Of a stretch of DNA of 64,000 nucleotides, positions 54,849-64,000 are shown in pieces (positions within the stretch are counted from its first letter, which is position 1; each line of letters starts with the position of its first letter). The notes beneath the pieces were generated by a model. The model worked only from the letters and a program-made list of their open reading frames with translations. It searched no databases and was not told where the DNA came from. Origin of the DNA: Odoribacter lunatus. GTDB lineage: Bacteria; Bacteroidota; Bacteroidia; Bacteroidales; Marinifilaceae. Made by a program: the position numbers and the translations under genes. The stretch lies in the NCBI RefSeq assembly GCF_943193135.1, contig NZ_CALPCZ010000008.1, positions 1 to 64,000 of the forward strand, read 5' to 3'.

Positions 54849-55913
54849 ATGCCTCTTATTTTAAAAAAAAGATTTTTAATTTTTTGTGGCATGTTATGTT
54901 GCCTACAAACAACTGTAGCCCAAGATTATAACTTTTCCCAATTTTGGGAGAACCGGACTTATTATAACCCAGCATTTTCCGGCATTAACGAAGGTGAATT
55001 GAATTCCATTCTCACATACAGAAAACTTTGGCCTAAGTTTAAAGAGAATTTTTCGACCATTTATTTTTCTTCTGACCTAAAAACTTATAATAATTATGGC
55101 TTCGGCCTTTATTTTATTAATAGTGACGAAGGCGGTGGTTTTATTAAATCTACAACATTAGGACTTTCTTATTCATGGCGAGGTTATTTCAGCAAAGAGA
55201 AAGGTACCTATTTCCAATTGGGCATAAAAGGAAGTTATAATAATGAAAAGTTGAATTTTAATAAATATATCTTTTCAGGCCAATTAGATCCTATCTACGG
55301 TCCCATTTATCAACATCCCGATTTGAGCGCTATCAAGCAGAAACAAAATTATTGGGATTTCAGTTTCGGGGCAATGGCATTTATCCCCTGGGAACGCAAT
55401 TATACAGAGTTTATGCAAAATTACGTGGGATTTTCTCTAAATCATTTTACCCGTCCCAAAAATAATTTTCTGGAAGATACCCCAAAGATTCCAATGAAAT
55501 TCAGCTTACAGTGGCATGGTTTTATCCGTACCTCTAAATACAGCCTGGATAAGAAAAGCTGGATGTATGTATCTCCCGGACTTTTATTTGAAAATACAGG
55601 CGACAAGTTATTGTCATCATCGTCCTTCAATAATGTCATGGTGGGAGCAGATCTAGTCAGCGACCCTATTTTCGGAGGAGTTTGGTATAGTTCACAGCTT
55701 TTGAATAATTCAGAAGAGAATTACAAGGTCCTGATTTTCAAACTCGGATTAAAACTGAATTCCGAAAGCAAAAAAATACAATACCGAATTACCTATACCT
55801 ACGATATGTCTATGGGTAATCTTACCAAATCAACCGAAGGTTCTCATGAAATAAGCATAAATGTTGCATACCGATTCAATGCAAAATATAAATACAACAT
55901 ATTCTCCTTATAA
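54849..55913 (+). CDS. PorP/SprF family type IX secretion membrane protein
   Basis: Outer-membrane beta-barrel of 354 residues with a signal peptide ending TTVAQ and the family start DYNFSQFWENRTYYNPAF. Later strands (FGLYFINSDEGGG, RGYFSKEKGTYFQLGI) and the C-terminal ISINVAYRF are typical. PorP/SprF proteins bind the type B sorting domains of partner cargo and link them to the type IX machinery or the cell surface. Divergence from the 2750-residue type B protein strongly suggests they are partners. Confidence 0.92.
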   Translation: MPLILKKRFLIFCGMLCCLQTTVAQDYNFSQFWENRTYYNPAFSGINEGELNSILTYRKLWPKFKENFSTIYFSSDLKTYNNYGFGLYFINSDEGGGFIKSTTLGLSYSWRGYFSKEKGTYFQLGIKGSYNNEKLNFNKYIFSGQLDPIYGPIYQHPDLSAIKQKQNYWDFSFGAMAFIPWERNYTEFMQNYVGFSLNHFTRPKNNFLEDTPKIPMKFSLQWHGFIRTSKYSLDKKSWMYVSPGLLFENTGDKLLSSSSFNNVMVGADLVSDPIFGGVWYSSQLLNNSEENYKVLIFKLGLKLNSESKKIQYRITYTYDMSMGNLTKSTEGSHEISINVAYRFNAKYKYNIFSL

Positions 55914-56601
55914 TCAGCAAGCGGAAGATTCTATTGTCACAATCCCCTTGAAAAGTTTTGCACCCAAAATTTTACTAAAAAAAACGGGGCCCCAAACCGG
56001 TTGCCTGATTTATTCGATTATTTTCCTAATAATTTTTGCCATAATCCGACTTCGAGGCAAAAATTTATTTTTTATGCTTTGGAATGTTATTCTAAAAAAG
56101 AAACGCTACGAATTAATTCTTAATGAAGGCATTACTCAAAATCTAATTTATTATTTTTTTGCACTTTCCCTTTCTTTTTCCGCATTGGCTATTTCATTAA
56201 CTTATTTGGCAATTAATCATTTTGACTTTACGCGGATCTGTTATGTGCTATTATTCCTTTGGGGGTGGCATCTGTACTGTTTAAGTATTATTACTTTGTG
56301 CAGCTGGATTTTTAATTTACGTATTATCGGAGAAGAGGCTTCCATTAATTTATGGGTTTATCACATTTGCGGAGGATTACTGATTTCTCCATTCATACTC
56401 TCTGCTTTTTTTGTCAAAACGTTTGCCATTCCTTTGCTGATAAAAACAATTGTAAGTTGTTTAATATTGTTTTATCTCGTTAAATTATTCCGTTGGATAA
56501 AAATATTCTTGGCTTATAACATTCGAATATTCTATATGATTTTGTACCTTTGTGCCCTCGAAGTTATGCCTTTATCGGTGTTGTACCGAATATTGACATG
56601 A
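55879..56601 (+). CDS. DUF4271 family membrane protein
   Basis: Integral membrane protein of about 240 residues with six or seven hydrophobic helices after a polar N-terminus (MQNINTTYSPYNQQ). The helix-loop pattern and the ending ALEVMPLSVLYRIL match DUF4271, usually found beside hemD-like genes in Bacteroidota; function unknown. The start overlaps the porP-like gene by 35 bases; an ATG further upstream at 55861 would add 6 residues. Confidence 0.8.
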   Translation: MQNINTTYSPYNQQAEDSIVTIPLKSFAPKILLKKTGPQTGCLIYSIIFLIIFAIIRLRGKNLFFMLWNVILKKKRYELILNEGITQNLIYYFFALSLSFSALAISLTYLAINHFDFTRICYVLLFLWGWHLYCLSIITLCSWIFNLRIIGEEASINLWVYHICGGLLISPFILSAFFVKTFAIPLLIKTIVSCLILFYLVKLFRWIKIFLAYNIRIFYMILYLCALEVMPLSVLYRILT

Positions 56602-56635
56602 CGGTGAAATGAATTAATTTTTAAAACCAGCAGCT

Positions 56636-57397
56636 TTGAAAATAAAAAAGGTACTTGTATCCCAACCGAAACCAACAACGGAAAAATCTCCTTATTTCGA
56701 TTTAGCAGAAAAATATAATCTGAAATTGGAATTCAGATCTTTTATCAAGGTCGAAGGGGTTACTGCAAAAGAATTTCGGCAAGAGCGAATCAATATTTTA
56801 GAACACACTGCGGTTATTTTTACAAGTCGCACAGCTATTGACCATTTTTTCAGAATTTGCGGAGAAATGCGAATTACTGTACCAGATACTATGAAATATT
56901 TTTGTATTTCGGAAGCAACAGCTTTCTATCTTCAAAAATATATCGTATATCGGAAAAGAAAAATTTTCTATGGAGATAAGAAGGTCGATGACATGACAAA
57001 AATTCTGTTGAAACATAAAACTGAAAATTTTTTAGTGCCATTATCCGATATTCATAAAGAAAATATCCCCGGCTTACTGGATCAATTACATTTAAAATAT
57101 ACCAAAGCGATTCTTTATAAAACGGTCGCAAGTGATTTAAGTGATATTAAAAACCTAAAAGAATACGATATCTTAGCTTTTTATACCCCTTCCGGCATAA
57201 AATCACTATTCCAAAATTTCCCCGATTTTGTTCAAGAATCCACTATTATTGCCGCTTTCGGGAATGCAACTGCCGAAGCTGTAAATGCAGCGGGATTACG
57301 ATTGGATATTCAGGCACCGACAGTAAAATGTCCTTCTATGACCATGGCGATAGAGGATTTTATCAAAAGATATAATAAAGAAAATAAAGCGAAATAA
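56636..57397 (+). CDS. hemD: Uroporphyrinogen-III synthase family protein
   Basis: Protein of 253 residues resembling HemD, which closes the tetrapyrrole ring. Visible features are VLVSQPKP at the start, TAVIFTSRTAIDHFF at about 58, LAFYTPSGIKSLF at about 181 and the C-terminal IIAAFGNATAEAVNAAGL. No ATG is available; a stop lies 7 codons upstream, so a TTG start (TTG AAA ATA) is inferred. HemD is poorly conserved, so the family call is fairly safe but the activity is not proven. It sits between DUF4271 and rnpA in the usual Bacteroidota order. Confidence 0.78.
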   Translation: MKIKKVLVSQPKPTTEKSPYFDLAEKYNLKLEFRSFIKVEGVTAKEFRQERINILEHTAVIFTSRTAIDHFFRICGEMRITVPDTMKYFCISEATAFYLQKYIVYRKRKIFYGDKKVDDMTKILLKHKTENFLVPLSDIHKENIPGLLDQLHLKYTKAILYKTVASDLSDIKNLKEYDILAFYTPSGIKSLFQNFPDFVQESTIIAAFGNATAEAVNAAGLRLDIQAPTVKCPSMTMAIEDFIKRYNKENKAK

Positions 57398-57420
57398 GCA
57401 ATTCCCATAATCGTGTCCGA

Positions 57421-57825
57421 ATGAATTCTTTATGTAAGGATGAGCGACTTGTAAATGAAATTTTATTTGAAGAATTGCTTCGTTCTGATTATAGTTTTGT
57501 TAGTTATCCGTTTCGAATTGTCGCCAAACGTTCTTCTTTATCGGGGAAATTTCCTGCTCGGATTGCTATTAGTGTCAGCAAAAAGAAATTTAAACATGCC
57601 GTTCTACGAAACCGTATGAAACGTTTGACAAGGGAATGTTTCCGTTGTAATAAAGAACTGCTTTATCAATCCGTATCTCCCGAAATAACGATTGATATAT
57701 TGTTCATATATCTTGACCAGCAACTTATGACGTTCTCCAAAATAGAGAAAACAATGCAAGCCGCATTAGTAAAAATCGCTCAACATTTCAATCATCCGTC
57801 TCATTATGAAACAGATGCCAATTAA
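57421..57825 (+). CDS. rnpA: Ribonuclease P protein component
   Basis: Basic protein of 134 residues that helps RNase P RNA mature the 5' ends of tRNAs. It has the start [20 protein letters not shown], the central strand [15 protein letters not shown] and the RNR motif [14 protein letters not shown]. It overlaps yidD by 20 bases, the widely conserved rnpA-yidD arrangement; rpmH is not next to it here. Confidence 0.93.
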   Translation: MNSLCKDERLVNEILFEELLRSDYSFVSYPFRIVAKRSSLSGKFPARIAISVSKKKFKHAVLRNRMKRLTRECFRCNKELLYQSVSPEITIDILFIYLDQQLMTFSKIEKTMQAALVKIAQHFNHPSHYETDAN

Positions 57826-58069
57826 TTATAGAAAACTTCATTTACGTTTCAAACGAATTCTTGTTTTTATATTTATATTACCTATCAAATTTTATCAATT
57901 TTGTATTTCTCCCGTCAAACCTTCTTGCTGTCGCTATACTCCTACCTGTTCCGAATATGCACTTCAAGCTATTCAAAAATACGGTCCTTTTAAGGGTGCA
58001 TTACTTGCCATTAAAAGGATTATATCCTGTAATCCATGGGGAGGAAGTGGTTATGATCCTGTCCCATAA
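57806..58069 (+). CDS. yidD: Membrane protein insertion efficiency factor YidD
   Basis: Small inner-membrane-associated protein of 87 residues that aids YidC-dependent insertion. The family core is exact: [34 protein letters not shown] and the end [12 protein letters not shown]. The start overlaps rnpA; a second in-frame ATG three codons later is equally possible. Confidence 0.93.
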   Translation: MKQMPINYRKLHLRFKRILVFIFILPIKFYQFCISPVKPSCCRYTPTCSEYALQAIQKYGPFKGALLAIKRIISCNPWGGSGYDPVP

Positions 58070-58215
58070 CAGTTATTTAAAAAGACAAAAAGAAAAATAT
58101 AATATTCTAAAACAACCGGATTACACCAACATTCGTTTTTTACTTTCACCGAAAAAACGTACTTTCGCTAAATTAAGTAATGATTATTGAATTTGAAACT
58201 TTATAATATCTTAAT

Positions 58216-59868
58216 ATGATGAGAAATACAAGAAAACTTTTTCTTCTGATTACCGGTGTTATTATCCTTGCCTGGGGTGCTCTTTCATTAAAAAGTGATG
58301 ACCAGAATTTTGAAATCAGCAAACAACTGAATATCTATGCTTCTCTGTTCCGGGAAGCTAATTTATTTTATGTCGATGAAGTAAATCCCGGAGATTTAGT
58401 TACAACCAGCATTAAGGCCATGCTGAAATCTTTAGATCCTTATACCGTTTTTTATCCTGAAGCGGATATGGAGGATGTAAAACTCATGACGACCGGAGAA
58501 TATGCCGGAATTGGCGCCGTTATCAGCAAAAAAGGAGACAATGTGATTATACGGGAACCCTACAAGGGATTCCCCGCAGATAAAGCCGGCTTACTCCCCG
58601 GAGATATTATTCTCGCCATTGACGGTAATTCCATTAAGGGCAAAAGCACTGATGATGTCAGCGAAATGCTAAAAGGACAACCCGGTAAAGAAATTACAGT
58701 CCGCATCCAACGTGAAGGGGAAAATAACAGTATTGACAAAAAAGCCGTCAGAGAGAAGATTCAGCTCCCCAGTGTCCCTTATTATGGAATGATGTCCAAT
58801 AATGTAGGATATATATATTTAAATAGTTTTACAGACAAAGCAGCATCAGATGTGCGCAAAGCTGCTTTAAGTTTGAAAAACCAAGGGGCTACTTCTCTCA
58901 TCCTTGATCTTAGAGGTAATTCAGGAGGTTTGCTAGATCAAGCTGTCGAAATATGCAATTTCTTCATTCCCAAAGACACGAAAGTCGTTGATACAAGAGG
59001 TAAAGTCAAGCAATGGGATAAAGAATATAAAACTACCCAAAATCCCATATTACCTGACATGCCATTGGTTGTTCTCATTGACAGAAGTTCAGCTTCTGCT
59101 TCCGAAATTGTATCAGGAACGCTACAAGATTACGATAGAGCCGTTCTAATCGGCGAACGTTCGTTTGGCAAGGGATTGGTTCAAACGATTAGAGATCTCC
59201 CTTATAATACAAAAATGAAGGTTACTACTGCCAAGTATTATATTCCTAGCGGACGTTGTATCCAGGCACTTGATTATACACACCGTAACTCTGACGGAAG
59301 TGTCGGGAAAGTTCCGGATTCTTTAATTACCGAATATACAACAAAATCGGGAAGAAAAGTATATGACGGAGGTGGTATTACGCCCGATATAAAAATAGAA
59401 CCTGAAGAACTGGCTCGAATCACTCAAGAATTAATTTTACAGGATTTGTGTTTTGATTTTGTCAATTCTTATGCTTTAAAAAATCCACAAATTGCAGAAA
59501 TTAAAGATTTCAATATAACCGATGAGCTCTACAATCAATTTAAAACATGGCTGAAAGAAAAAGATTTTACCTATGAAAACGAATCTCAACGCCTTTTAAA
59601 TAATTTAGAAAAAACAGCCAAGGAGGAAAAATATTATGAACAGGTCAAATCTCAACTGGATGCATTAAAAAAGGATTTTGCTCACTCCATAGACAGAGAT
59701 ATGGATCTTTTTAAAAATCAAATCAGTTCTTTTTTAGCAGAGCAATTTATACAACGTTATTATTATGCAGAAGGAGTTATGGCCTATAAGGTTCTTCATG
59801 ATAAAGAAGTCGCTAAAGCTATCGAAATCCTTTCTAATCAAGATGAATTTATGAACCTATTAAAATAA
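58216..59868 (+). CDS. S41 family C-terminal processing peptidase
   Basis: Periplasmic CtpA/Prc-type protease of 550 residues. An N-terminal hydrophobic segment (LFLLITGVIILAWGAL) is a signal anchor. A PDZ domain at about 90-170 (PYKGFPADKAGLLPGDIILA) precedes the peptidase core with GNSGGLLDQA, the catalytic serine in DRSSASASEI (about 293) and the lysine in ERSFGKGLVQ (about 318). It ends with a helical extension. Such enzymes trim envelope proteins after export. Followed by a terminator. Confidence 0.95.
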   Translation: MMRNTRKLFLLITGVIILAWGALSLKSDDQNFEISKQLNIYASLFREANLFYVDEVNPGDLVTTSIKAMLKSLDPYTVFYPEADMEDVKLMTTGEYAGIGAVISKKGDNVIIREPYKGFPADKAGLLPGDIILAIDGNSIKGKSTDDVSEMLKGQPGKEITVRIQREGENNSIDKKAVREKIQLPSVPYYGMMSNNVGYIYLNSFTDKAASDVRKAALSLKNQGATSLILDLRGNSGGLLDQAVEICNFFIPKDTKVVDTRGKVKQWDKEYKTTQNPILPDMPLVVLIDRSSASASEIVSGTLQDYDRAVLIGERSFGKGLVQTIRDLPYNTKMKVTTAKYYIPSGRCIQALDYTHRNSDGSVGKVPDSLITEYTTKSGRKVYDGGGITPDIKIEPEELARITQELILQDLCFDFVNSYALKNPQIAEIKDFNITDELYNQFKTWLKEKDFTYENESQRLLNNLEKTAKEEKYYEQVKSQLDALKKDFAHSIDRDMDLFKNQISSFLAEQFIQRYYYAEGVMAYKVLHDKEVAKAIEILSNQDEFMNLLK

Positions 59869-59886
59869 TCTCCAATTAAAAAATTC

Positions 59887-59926
59887 AACCGGAAAACTGT
59901 GTTTATACACAATTTCCGGTTTTTTA
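59887..59926 (+). terminator. Rho-independent terminator after the S41 peptidase
   Basis: AACCGGAAA (59887-59895) pairs with TTTCCGGTT (59913-59921), with inner pairing of TGTG and CACA, followed by a T-rich tail. Confidence 0.9.
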
Positions 59927-59958
59927 TTTATAAATGATTTTATATCTATATTCAACTT

Positions 59959-61908
59959 ATGAAATACCACCTTCTTTTTTTAGTTATTGTCTGTTTTATT
60001 CATTGTCCTATATCTACATGGGGACAAATAAATGATTCGTTGCTTTTTTCGGAAAAATCTGCGAATTATAATGTTATTCACCTTTTGGACAGTACCTCTG
60101 TCGAAGTTAATGAAAATGGCGCAGGTACATTCCATATACACCGCATTACAAAAATATTAAAGACGGCAGGAGCTTTAAGTCATCGTGTCATTAAATTCGA
60201 CTATGACCCTTTAACCGCTTTTGCAGAATTTAAATACGTCAAAATCAAACAAGCCAATGGCAAAACCCGATTTATCGCACCTAAAACAGCCTGTGATTAT
60301 GTAGCTCCGGCAAGAGCTATTTATTGGGGAGCCCGGCAAATAATGATTGAACCGGGACGTCTTGAGCCAGGAGATACTATCGAATATGAGATTTCAAAAA
60401 AAGGATTCACGTATGCACTTCTAAATGCTTCGGAAGATGAAGAACGTTTTATTCCTCCCATGAAAGGACAGTTCTACGATATTATTCCTTTTTGGAATTC
60501 CGAACCTGTACTGAAAAAAGTATATCAAGTATCTTTACCTGCTGAAAAAACATTAAAATATCAATTTTATCAAGGCACATGTCATTTTTCAAAAGAATCC
60601 GAAGCTAACCGTCAAATCTATAAATTTACAGTAAATCATATCCTGCCTTTTGAAAAAGAGCCCAATATGCTTGACCTTTATGACGTCGCCCCTAAACTTA
60701 TGATGTCAACCACCTCTGACTGGAAAGCGAAATCCCGCTGGTTTTATAATGTAAATGAGGATTATGGCAGTTTTAGCCCTACACCTGAAGCTCAAGCAAA
60801 AGTAGATCTCCTTCTTCAGGGAGCTAAAACAGAAATGGAAAAGATTTCAATTCTTACTCACTGGGTTGCAGATAATATGCGTTATTCAGGGATATCCATG
60901 GGTAAAGGTGAAGGCTATACTCTCCACAATACACAAATGAACTTTACCGACCGTTGTGGTGTCTGTAAAGACAAAGCCGCTCTTCTTATCTCCATGCTAC
61001 GGATGGCCGGATTTGAAGCTTATCCCGCCATGACAATGGCCGGTTCCCGGGTTGAAGCTATTCCAGCAGACCATTTTAATCATAGTGTCGCTGTTGTAAA
61101 ACTATCTGACGGGACTTATATGCCACTTGATCCTACCTGGGTTCCTTTCATTCGGGAATTATGGTCAAGCGCTGAACAACAACAGCATTATTTACCCGGC
61201 TTGCCAGAAGGTTCTGATTTATTAATCACCCCAATCTCTCCCGCTGAAAATCACTATGTGAAAATAAATGTAACTTCTTCCATAAACAAAAAAGGAGTTC
61301 TTCAAGGAACACTTATATTAGAAGCTGAAGGACAATCTGATGCCAATATCCGGCGAATATTTACGAATGGCTACCAACGAGATTGGGAAAATGCCATAGA
61401 AAAGGAATTATTGAATGTATCACCAAGAGCCCAATTAATTCAGGTGAATTATGGAAAAAATCCAAGAGATTATTTAGCAGGCCCTTTTCATATAAAAATA
61501 AAGTTTGTCATTCCTGATTATGCCATTACGGGGGAGAATATCATTTCATTTAAGCCTATATCTCTCAATAATTTATTCAATAACGTACGCTCTTTTCTCC
61601 GAATCAATACTTTTCTCAAAGAACGAAAATATGGATTTAAAGACGCCTGTTCTCGAATGTTACAAATTAATGAGACCATCCATCTACCTAAAGGCTATAA
61701 AATGAAACAGCCAGAACGAAAAGACCAAATAACAGGAAATGCGGCCGACTTTGAAGGAACCCTCTATCAAAAAGAAAATGTTATAAATCTTTATCATTCT
61801 CTTATTCTGAAAAAAAGAGTTTATGATGCTGATGATTGGATGAATTTCCGCAATGCAGTCAATGCACATAAATCTTATGGAGAAGATATTATATTAGAAA
61901 ATAATTAA
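59959..61908 (+). CDS. DUF3857 and transglutaminase domain protein
   Basis: Exported protein of 649 residues with a signal peptide (MKYHLLFLVIVCFIHCPIST ending WGQ). A DUF3857 beta domain covers about 40-230. A papain-like transglutaminase domain follows with catalytic Cys in RCGVCKDKAALL (about 336), His in DHFNHSVAVV (about 372) and Asp in PLDPTW (about 389). A C-terminal beta domain of DUF3858 type completes it. The reaction is unknown; such proteins are common near the envelope in Bacteroidota. A degenerate paralogue follows 21 bases downstream. Confidence 0.88.
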   Translation: MKYHLLFLVIVCFIHCPISTWGQINDSLLFSEKSANYNVIHLLDSTSVEVNENGAGTFHIHRITKILKTAGALSHRVIKFDYDPLTAFAEFKYVKIKQANGKTRFIAPKTACDYVAPARAIYWGARQIMIEPGRLEPGDTIEYEISKKGFTYALLNASEDEERFIPPMKGQFYDIIPFWNSEPVLKKVYQVSLPAEKTLKYQFYQGTCHFSKESEANRQIYKFTVNHILPFEKEPNMLDLYDVAPKLMMSTTSDWKAKSRWFYNVNEDYGSFSPTPEAQAKVDLLLQGAKTEMEKISILTHWVADNMRYSGISMGKGEGYTLHNTQMNFTDRCGVCKDKAALLISMLRMAGFEAYPAMTMAGSRVEAIPADHFNHSVAVVKLSDGTYMPLDPTWVPFIRELWSSAEQQQHYLPGLPEGSDLLITPISPAENHYVKINVTSSINKKGVLQGTLILEAEGQSDANIRRIFTNGYQRDWENAIEKELLNVSPRAQLIQVNYGKNPRDYLAGPFHIKIKFVIPDYAITGENIISFKPISLNNLFNNVRSFLRINTFLKERKYGFKDACSRMLQINETIHLPKGYKMKQPERKDQITGNAADFEGTLYQKENVINLYHSLILKKRVYDADDWMNFRNAVNAHKSYGEDIILENN

Positions 61909-61929
61909 CCTGGATAAAATTGTATTAAA

Positions 61930-63711
61930 ATGACTATTTCAACAAAATATATTCTACTTATCGGAGTAACTTTATTGGCCAACTTTGCATTAGCAACCCC
62001 GGAAGCTACTTTTAAGAAAATCAAGAAAGAATTTACTATCCTGCCAGATAGTACAATTCAAATAAATTATTTCAAAGAATTGGAAATCAATTCTCTTATG
62101 GCTATAAATCGTTTATATGGAGAATCTTTTATTATCTATAATCCTGATTATCAGAAGTTACAAATAAATACTTCTTATACATTACTAGCTAATGGAGACA
62201 CTATTTTTACACCAACGAATGCATTTAACGAAGTACTTCCAGCATTTGCGGCCAATGCTCCGGCATACAATCATTTAAAAGAAATGGTAATTACTCATAC
62301 TGGCCTAGAACCCAACTCTCGTATTATGCTGGATTATACTATTTTATCTTCATATACACATTTGGATATTGACGAAATCCTCCAAGAAGAATGCCCCATA
62401 GAAGAGTATCAAATCATCATAAATATACCTGAAAATCAACAAATAAATTTCCAATTATTAAATTTATCCACTAAACCCCAAATAAATCAAACAATATATG
62501 GGAAACAATATGTATGGATTTTCAGAGATTTAGCACCAAAATCCCATGAAACTTTTCAAGTAAAAAATCAAAATGATATTCCTCATTTTATAGCTAATAA
62601 CTATACATCAACGAAAGAACCTATTAATATACTAAAGGATAACTTTCATTTTATCAATGATAAAGAAATAGCTTTATTTACCAAAAAATTAATTCAGAAT
62701 TGTGAAAATGATTTGGATAAAGTATTTACGATAAAAGATTTTATTACTCATCAAAACTCTACAACAAACATTCCTAGCGAATATTTAAATTGGAAAATCC
62801 GCACACCAAAAGAAGTTCTTGACAAAGCCTATGGTACTATATTCGAAAAAATAAATCTATTCATTTCAATGCTTCAATGCATTGGATTTAAAAGTTCTGT
62901 TGTTCTTATTTATCCTGAATTTGTCAAAAATAATATACCTGGACTCAAAACCATCAGACAAGCCGTAGTTTATACCCAATGTAACGGAATCCCTCTTTTC
63001 TTATCTGTTGACGGTAGTGAAATAACAGCACCCGAACTTCGTGGAGACCGAGACCAAATTTTTCTTTTATCAGAACAGGAAATAAATCCTTTAACTGTTC
63101 TTCCCGCTTCGGGTAATATATATGCTCAATTCAATATAAAAATAACTCCAGTTGAAACATTTTTAAGCGGAAATTTATCTCTTTCAGGGGGATTAATTCA
63201 ACCTTTGCCAAACCAACTTTACCAAGAAAAAATTAAACATACTTTAAATCTTCCTGGAGATTCTCTGAAAATTCAATACAATCATATTACTCCATTTCAA
63301 AATAAATTATCTTTTAAAAGCCAATCCCAAAGTATTATAAATCAAAATTATATTTTCTACCATTTACCCGAAATCGGTATTGGAGTTAATTCATGGAAAC
63401 TACTTCCTTTAAATTCCAAACGTCATTCTATGTTAGAAATTCCTTACGCTATTGAAGAGAATTACGAATATATTATCCAATTGGCCCCTGGTCTTAAATT
63501 ACTAAATAGTCCCCAAAAAATATATGAAAAACACGACTGTGGAAGCCTCTATATTGATATAACACAAAAAGCAGACAAAATATTTATCCAACGTAAACTA
63601 CATCTACCGAAAGCATTAATTACCCCTAAAACATACAAAAGTTTCCGTAAAATTCTTAATGCCTGGGACAATGAGCACAATAAAATACTCATAATCAACG
63701 CCATAGATTGA
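61930..63711 (+). CDS. DUF3857 protein with degenerate transglutaminase domain
   Basis: Exported paralogue of the preceding gene, 593 residues, signal peptide ending FALAT. The DUF3857 region is visible (FKELEINSLMAINRLYG, NSRIMLDYTILSSYTHLD). Where the neighbour has the catalytic GVCKDK, this one reads YGTIFEKINLF at about 300, so the cysteine is missing, and the His block is replaced by TIRQAVVYT. It keeps the overall domain order. It is probably a structural or regulatory partner and is cotranscribed with the upstream gene. Confidence 0.75.
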   Translation: MTISTKYILLIGVTLLANFALATPEATFKKIKKEFTILPDSTIQINYFKELEINSLMAINRLYGESFIIYNPDYQKLQINTSYTLLANGDTIFTPTNAFNEVLPAFAANAPAYNHLKEMVITHTGLEPNSRIMLDYTILSSYTHLDIDEILQEECPIEEYQIIINIPENQQINFQLLNLSTKPQINQTIYGKQYVWIFRDLAPKSHETFQVKNQNDIPHFIANNYTSTKEPINILKDNFHFINDKEIALFTKKLIQNCENDLDKVFTIKDFITHQNSTTNIPSEYLNWKIRTPKEVLDKAYGTIFEKINLFISMLQCIGFKSSVVLIYPEFVKNNIPGLKTIRQAVVYTQCNGIPLFLSVDGSEITAPELRGDRDQIFLLSEQEINPLTVLPASGNIYAQFNIKITPVETFLSGNLSLSGGLIQPLPNQLYQEKIKHTLNLPGDSLKIQYNHITPFQNKLSFKSQSQSIINQNYIFYHLPEIGIGVNSWKLLPLNSKRHSMLEIPYAIEENYEYIIQLAPGLKLLNSPQKIYEKHDCGSLYIDITQKADKIFIQRKLHLPKALITPKTYKSFRKILNAWDNEHNKILIINAID

Positions 63712-63722
63712 GACCTATTCCT

Positions 63723-63761
63723 AATCTGATAATTTATAACTATGCTATAAATTATCAGATT
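63723..63761. terminator. Bidirectional terminator between DUF3857 gene and uvrC
   Basis: A perfect 16-bp stem, AATCTGATAATTTATA (63723-63738) with TATAAATTATCAGATT (63746-63761), has a 7-base loop. The right arm overlaps the last codons of uvrC. Confidence 0.8.
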
Positions 63762-64000
63762 TCTCTTCTACTAAAGAATCATTAAAAAAATCATTTACAA
63801 TTTTTGCCTTAGAAACCCCAATGGCAACGGCTAATTCTGTTAAATTAGCTTTACGAATATTTTCAACGGATTTAAAATGCCGTATAAGTTGCTCTTCCGT
63901 TTTCTTTCCTATCCCTTTTATATCATTTAAAATACTCTTCGTCAGTGGTTTTTCTCTCAATTGACGGTGAAAGGTAATCCCAAATCTATGAGCTTCATCT
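63745..64000 (-). CDS. uvrC: UvrABC system protein C, C-terminal end (partial)
   Basis: The window ends inside this gene; its start lies beyond 64000. The visible C-terminal 84 residues read DEAHRFGITFHRQLREKP and then the helix-hairpin-helix pair (LNDIKGIGKKTEEQLIRHF, LAVAIGVSKAKIVNDFF), both diagnostic of the UvrC nuclease of nucleotide excision repair. An ATG-less frame at 63960 is only an internal fragment of it. Catalytic N-terminal regions are not in view. Confidence 0.92.
   Translation of the reverse strand, partial: DEAHRFGITFHRQLREKPLTKSILNDIKGIGKKTEEQLIRHFKSVENIRKANLTELAVAIGVSKAKIVNDFFNDSLVEEKSDNL

Noticed and set aside
58053-58190. 45-residue frame ([12 protein letters not shown]...) after a GGAGG, overlapping the end of yidD
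   Set aside because: The GGAGG is part of the conserved yidD WGGSGYDP codons and the peptide has no recognisable feature; kept only as a remote possibility.

Overview
The window comes from a member of the Bacteroidota, most likely Bacteroidales. It opens with a SusC/SusD outer-membrane uptake pair. It also carries a PorP/SprF type IX secretion protein beside a 2750-residue surface protein with a gliding-motility-type C-terminal sorting domain, tandem transglutaminase-like DUF3857 proteins, WG-repeat lipoproteins, and promoters of the Bacteroidetes type (TTTG about 19-20 bases upstream of TAnnTTTG). Genes rarely have a Shine-Dalgarno sequence. An Odoribacter- or Butyricimonas-like gut genus would fit, but that is inference.

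Layout. 1-5.5 kb: glycan or nutrient uptake pair (susC, susD). 5.5-24.9 kb: mostly housekeeping genes. These are deoC and a YjbR gene, mutS, two cyclophilin-type prolyl isomerases, two SPOR-domain lipoproteins, an asnS-rpoN pair, a GT2/LAB_N/hemW operon, pyrH, dxs, an aminotransferase, and an acyltransferase to gltX string containing two small unknown genes. 25.0-26.9 kb: a leftward accessory operon (two DUF6266-like proteins, a 49-residue protein, a DUF5053 protein) with a strong promoter and a textbook Shine-Dalgarno sequence that is unusual for this phylum.

27-41 kb is an accessory island. It holds three WG-repeat lipoproteins, a secreted beta-rich protein, a secreted trypsin-like protease, a SIR2-like protein, a DUF2971-like protein and a Sel1-repeat protein, all on the plus strand. 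Decayed gene fragments follow, then a leftward ATPase-TOPRIM pair that looks like a two-gene anti-phage system, a MntA-HepT toxin-antitoxin pair, a macro-domain-like protein, and a 50-residue remnant of a nuclease toxin. Upstream of the first WG gene lies a near-consensus promoter whose -33 element sits inside a 12-bp inverted repeat, interleaved with a second, longer inverted repeat. The WG genes show recent internal duplication and share their 5' ends with one another and with the Sel1 gene.

41-64 kb returns to core functions: dus, a DAHP synthase-chorismate mutase fusion, polA (apparently without a working proofreading motif I), the giant PKD-type surface protein divergent from porP, then a rightward run of DUF4271, hemD-like, rnpA, yidD, an S41 protease and two DUF3857/transglutaminase-like proteins (the second catalytically degenerate). 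The window ends inside uvrC on the minus strand.

No tRNA, rRNA, CRISPR array or intact insertion sequence was recognised. The best candidates for something undescribed are the WG/protease/SIR2/Sel1 cluster with its odd upstream DNA, and the ATPase-TOPRIM pair.
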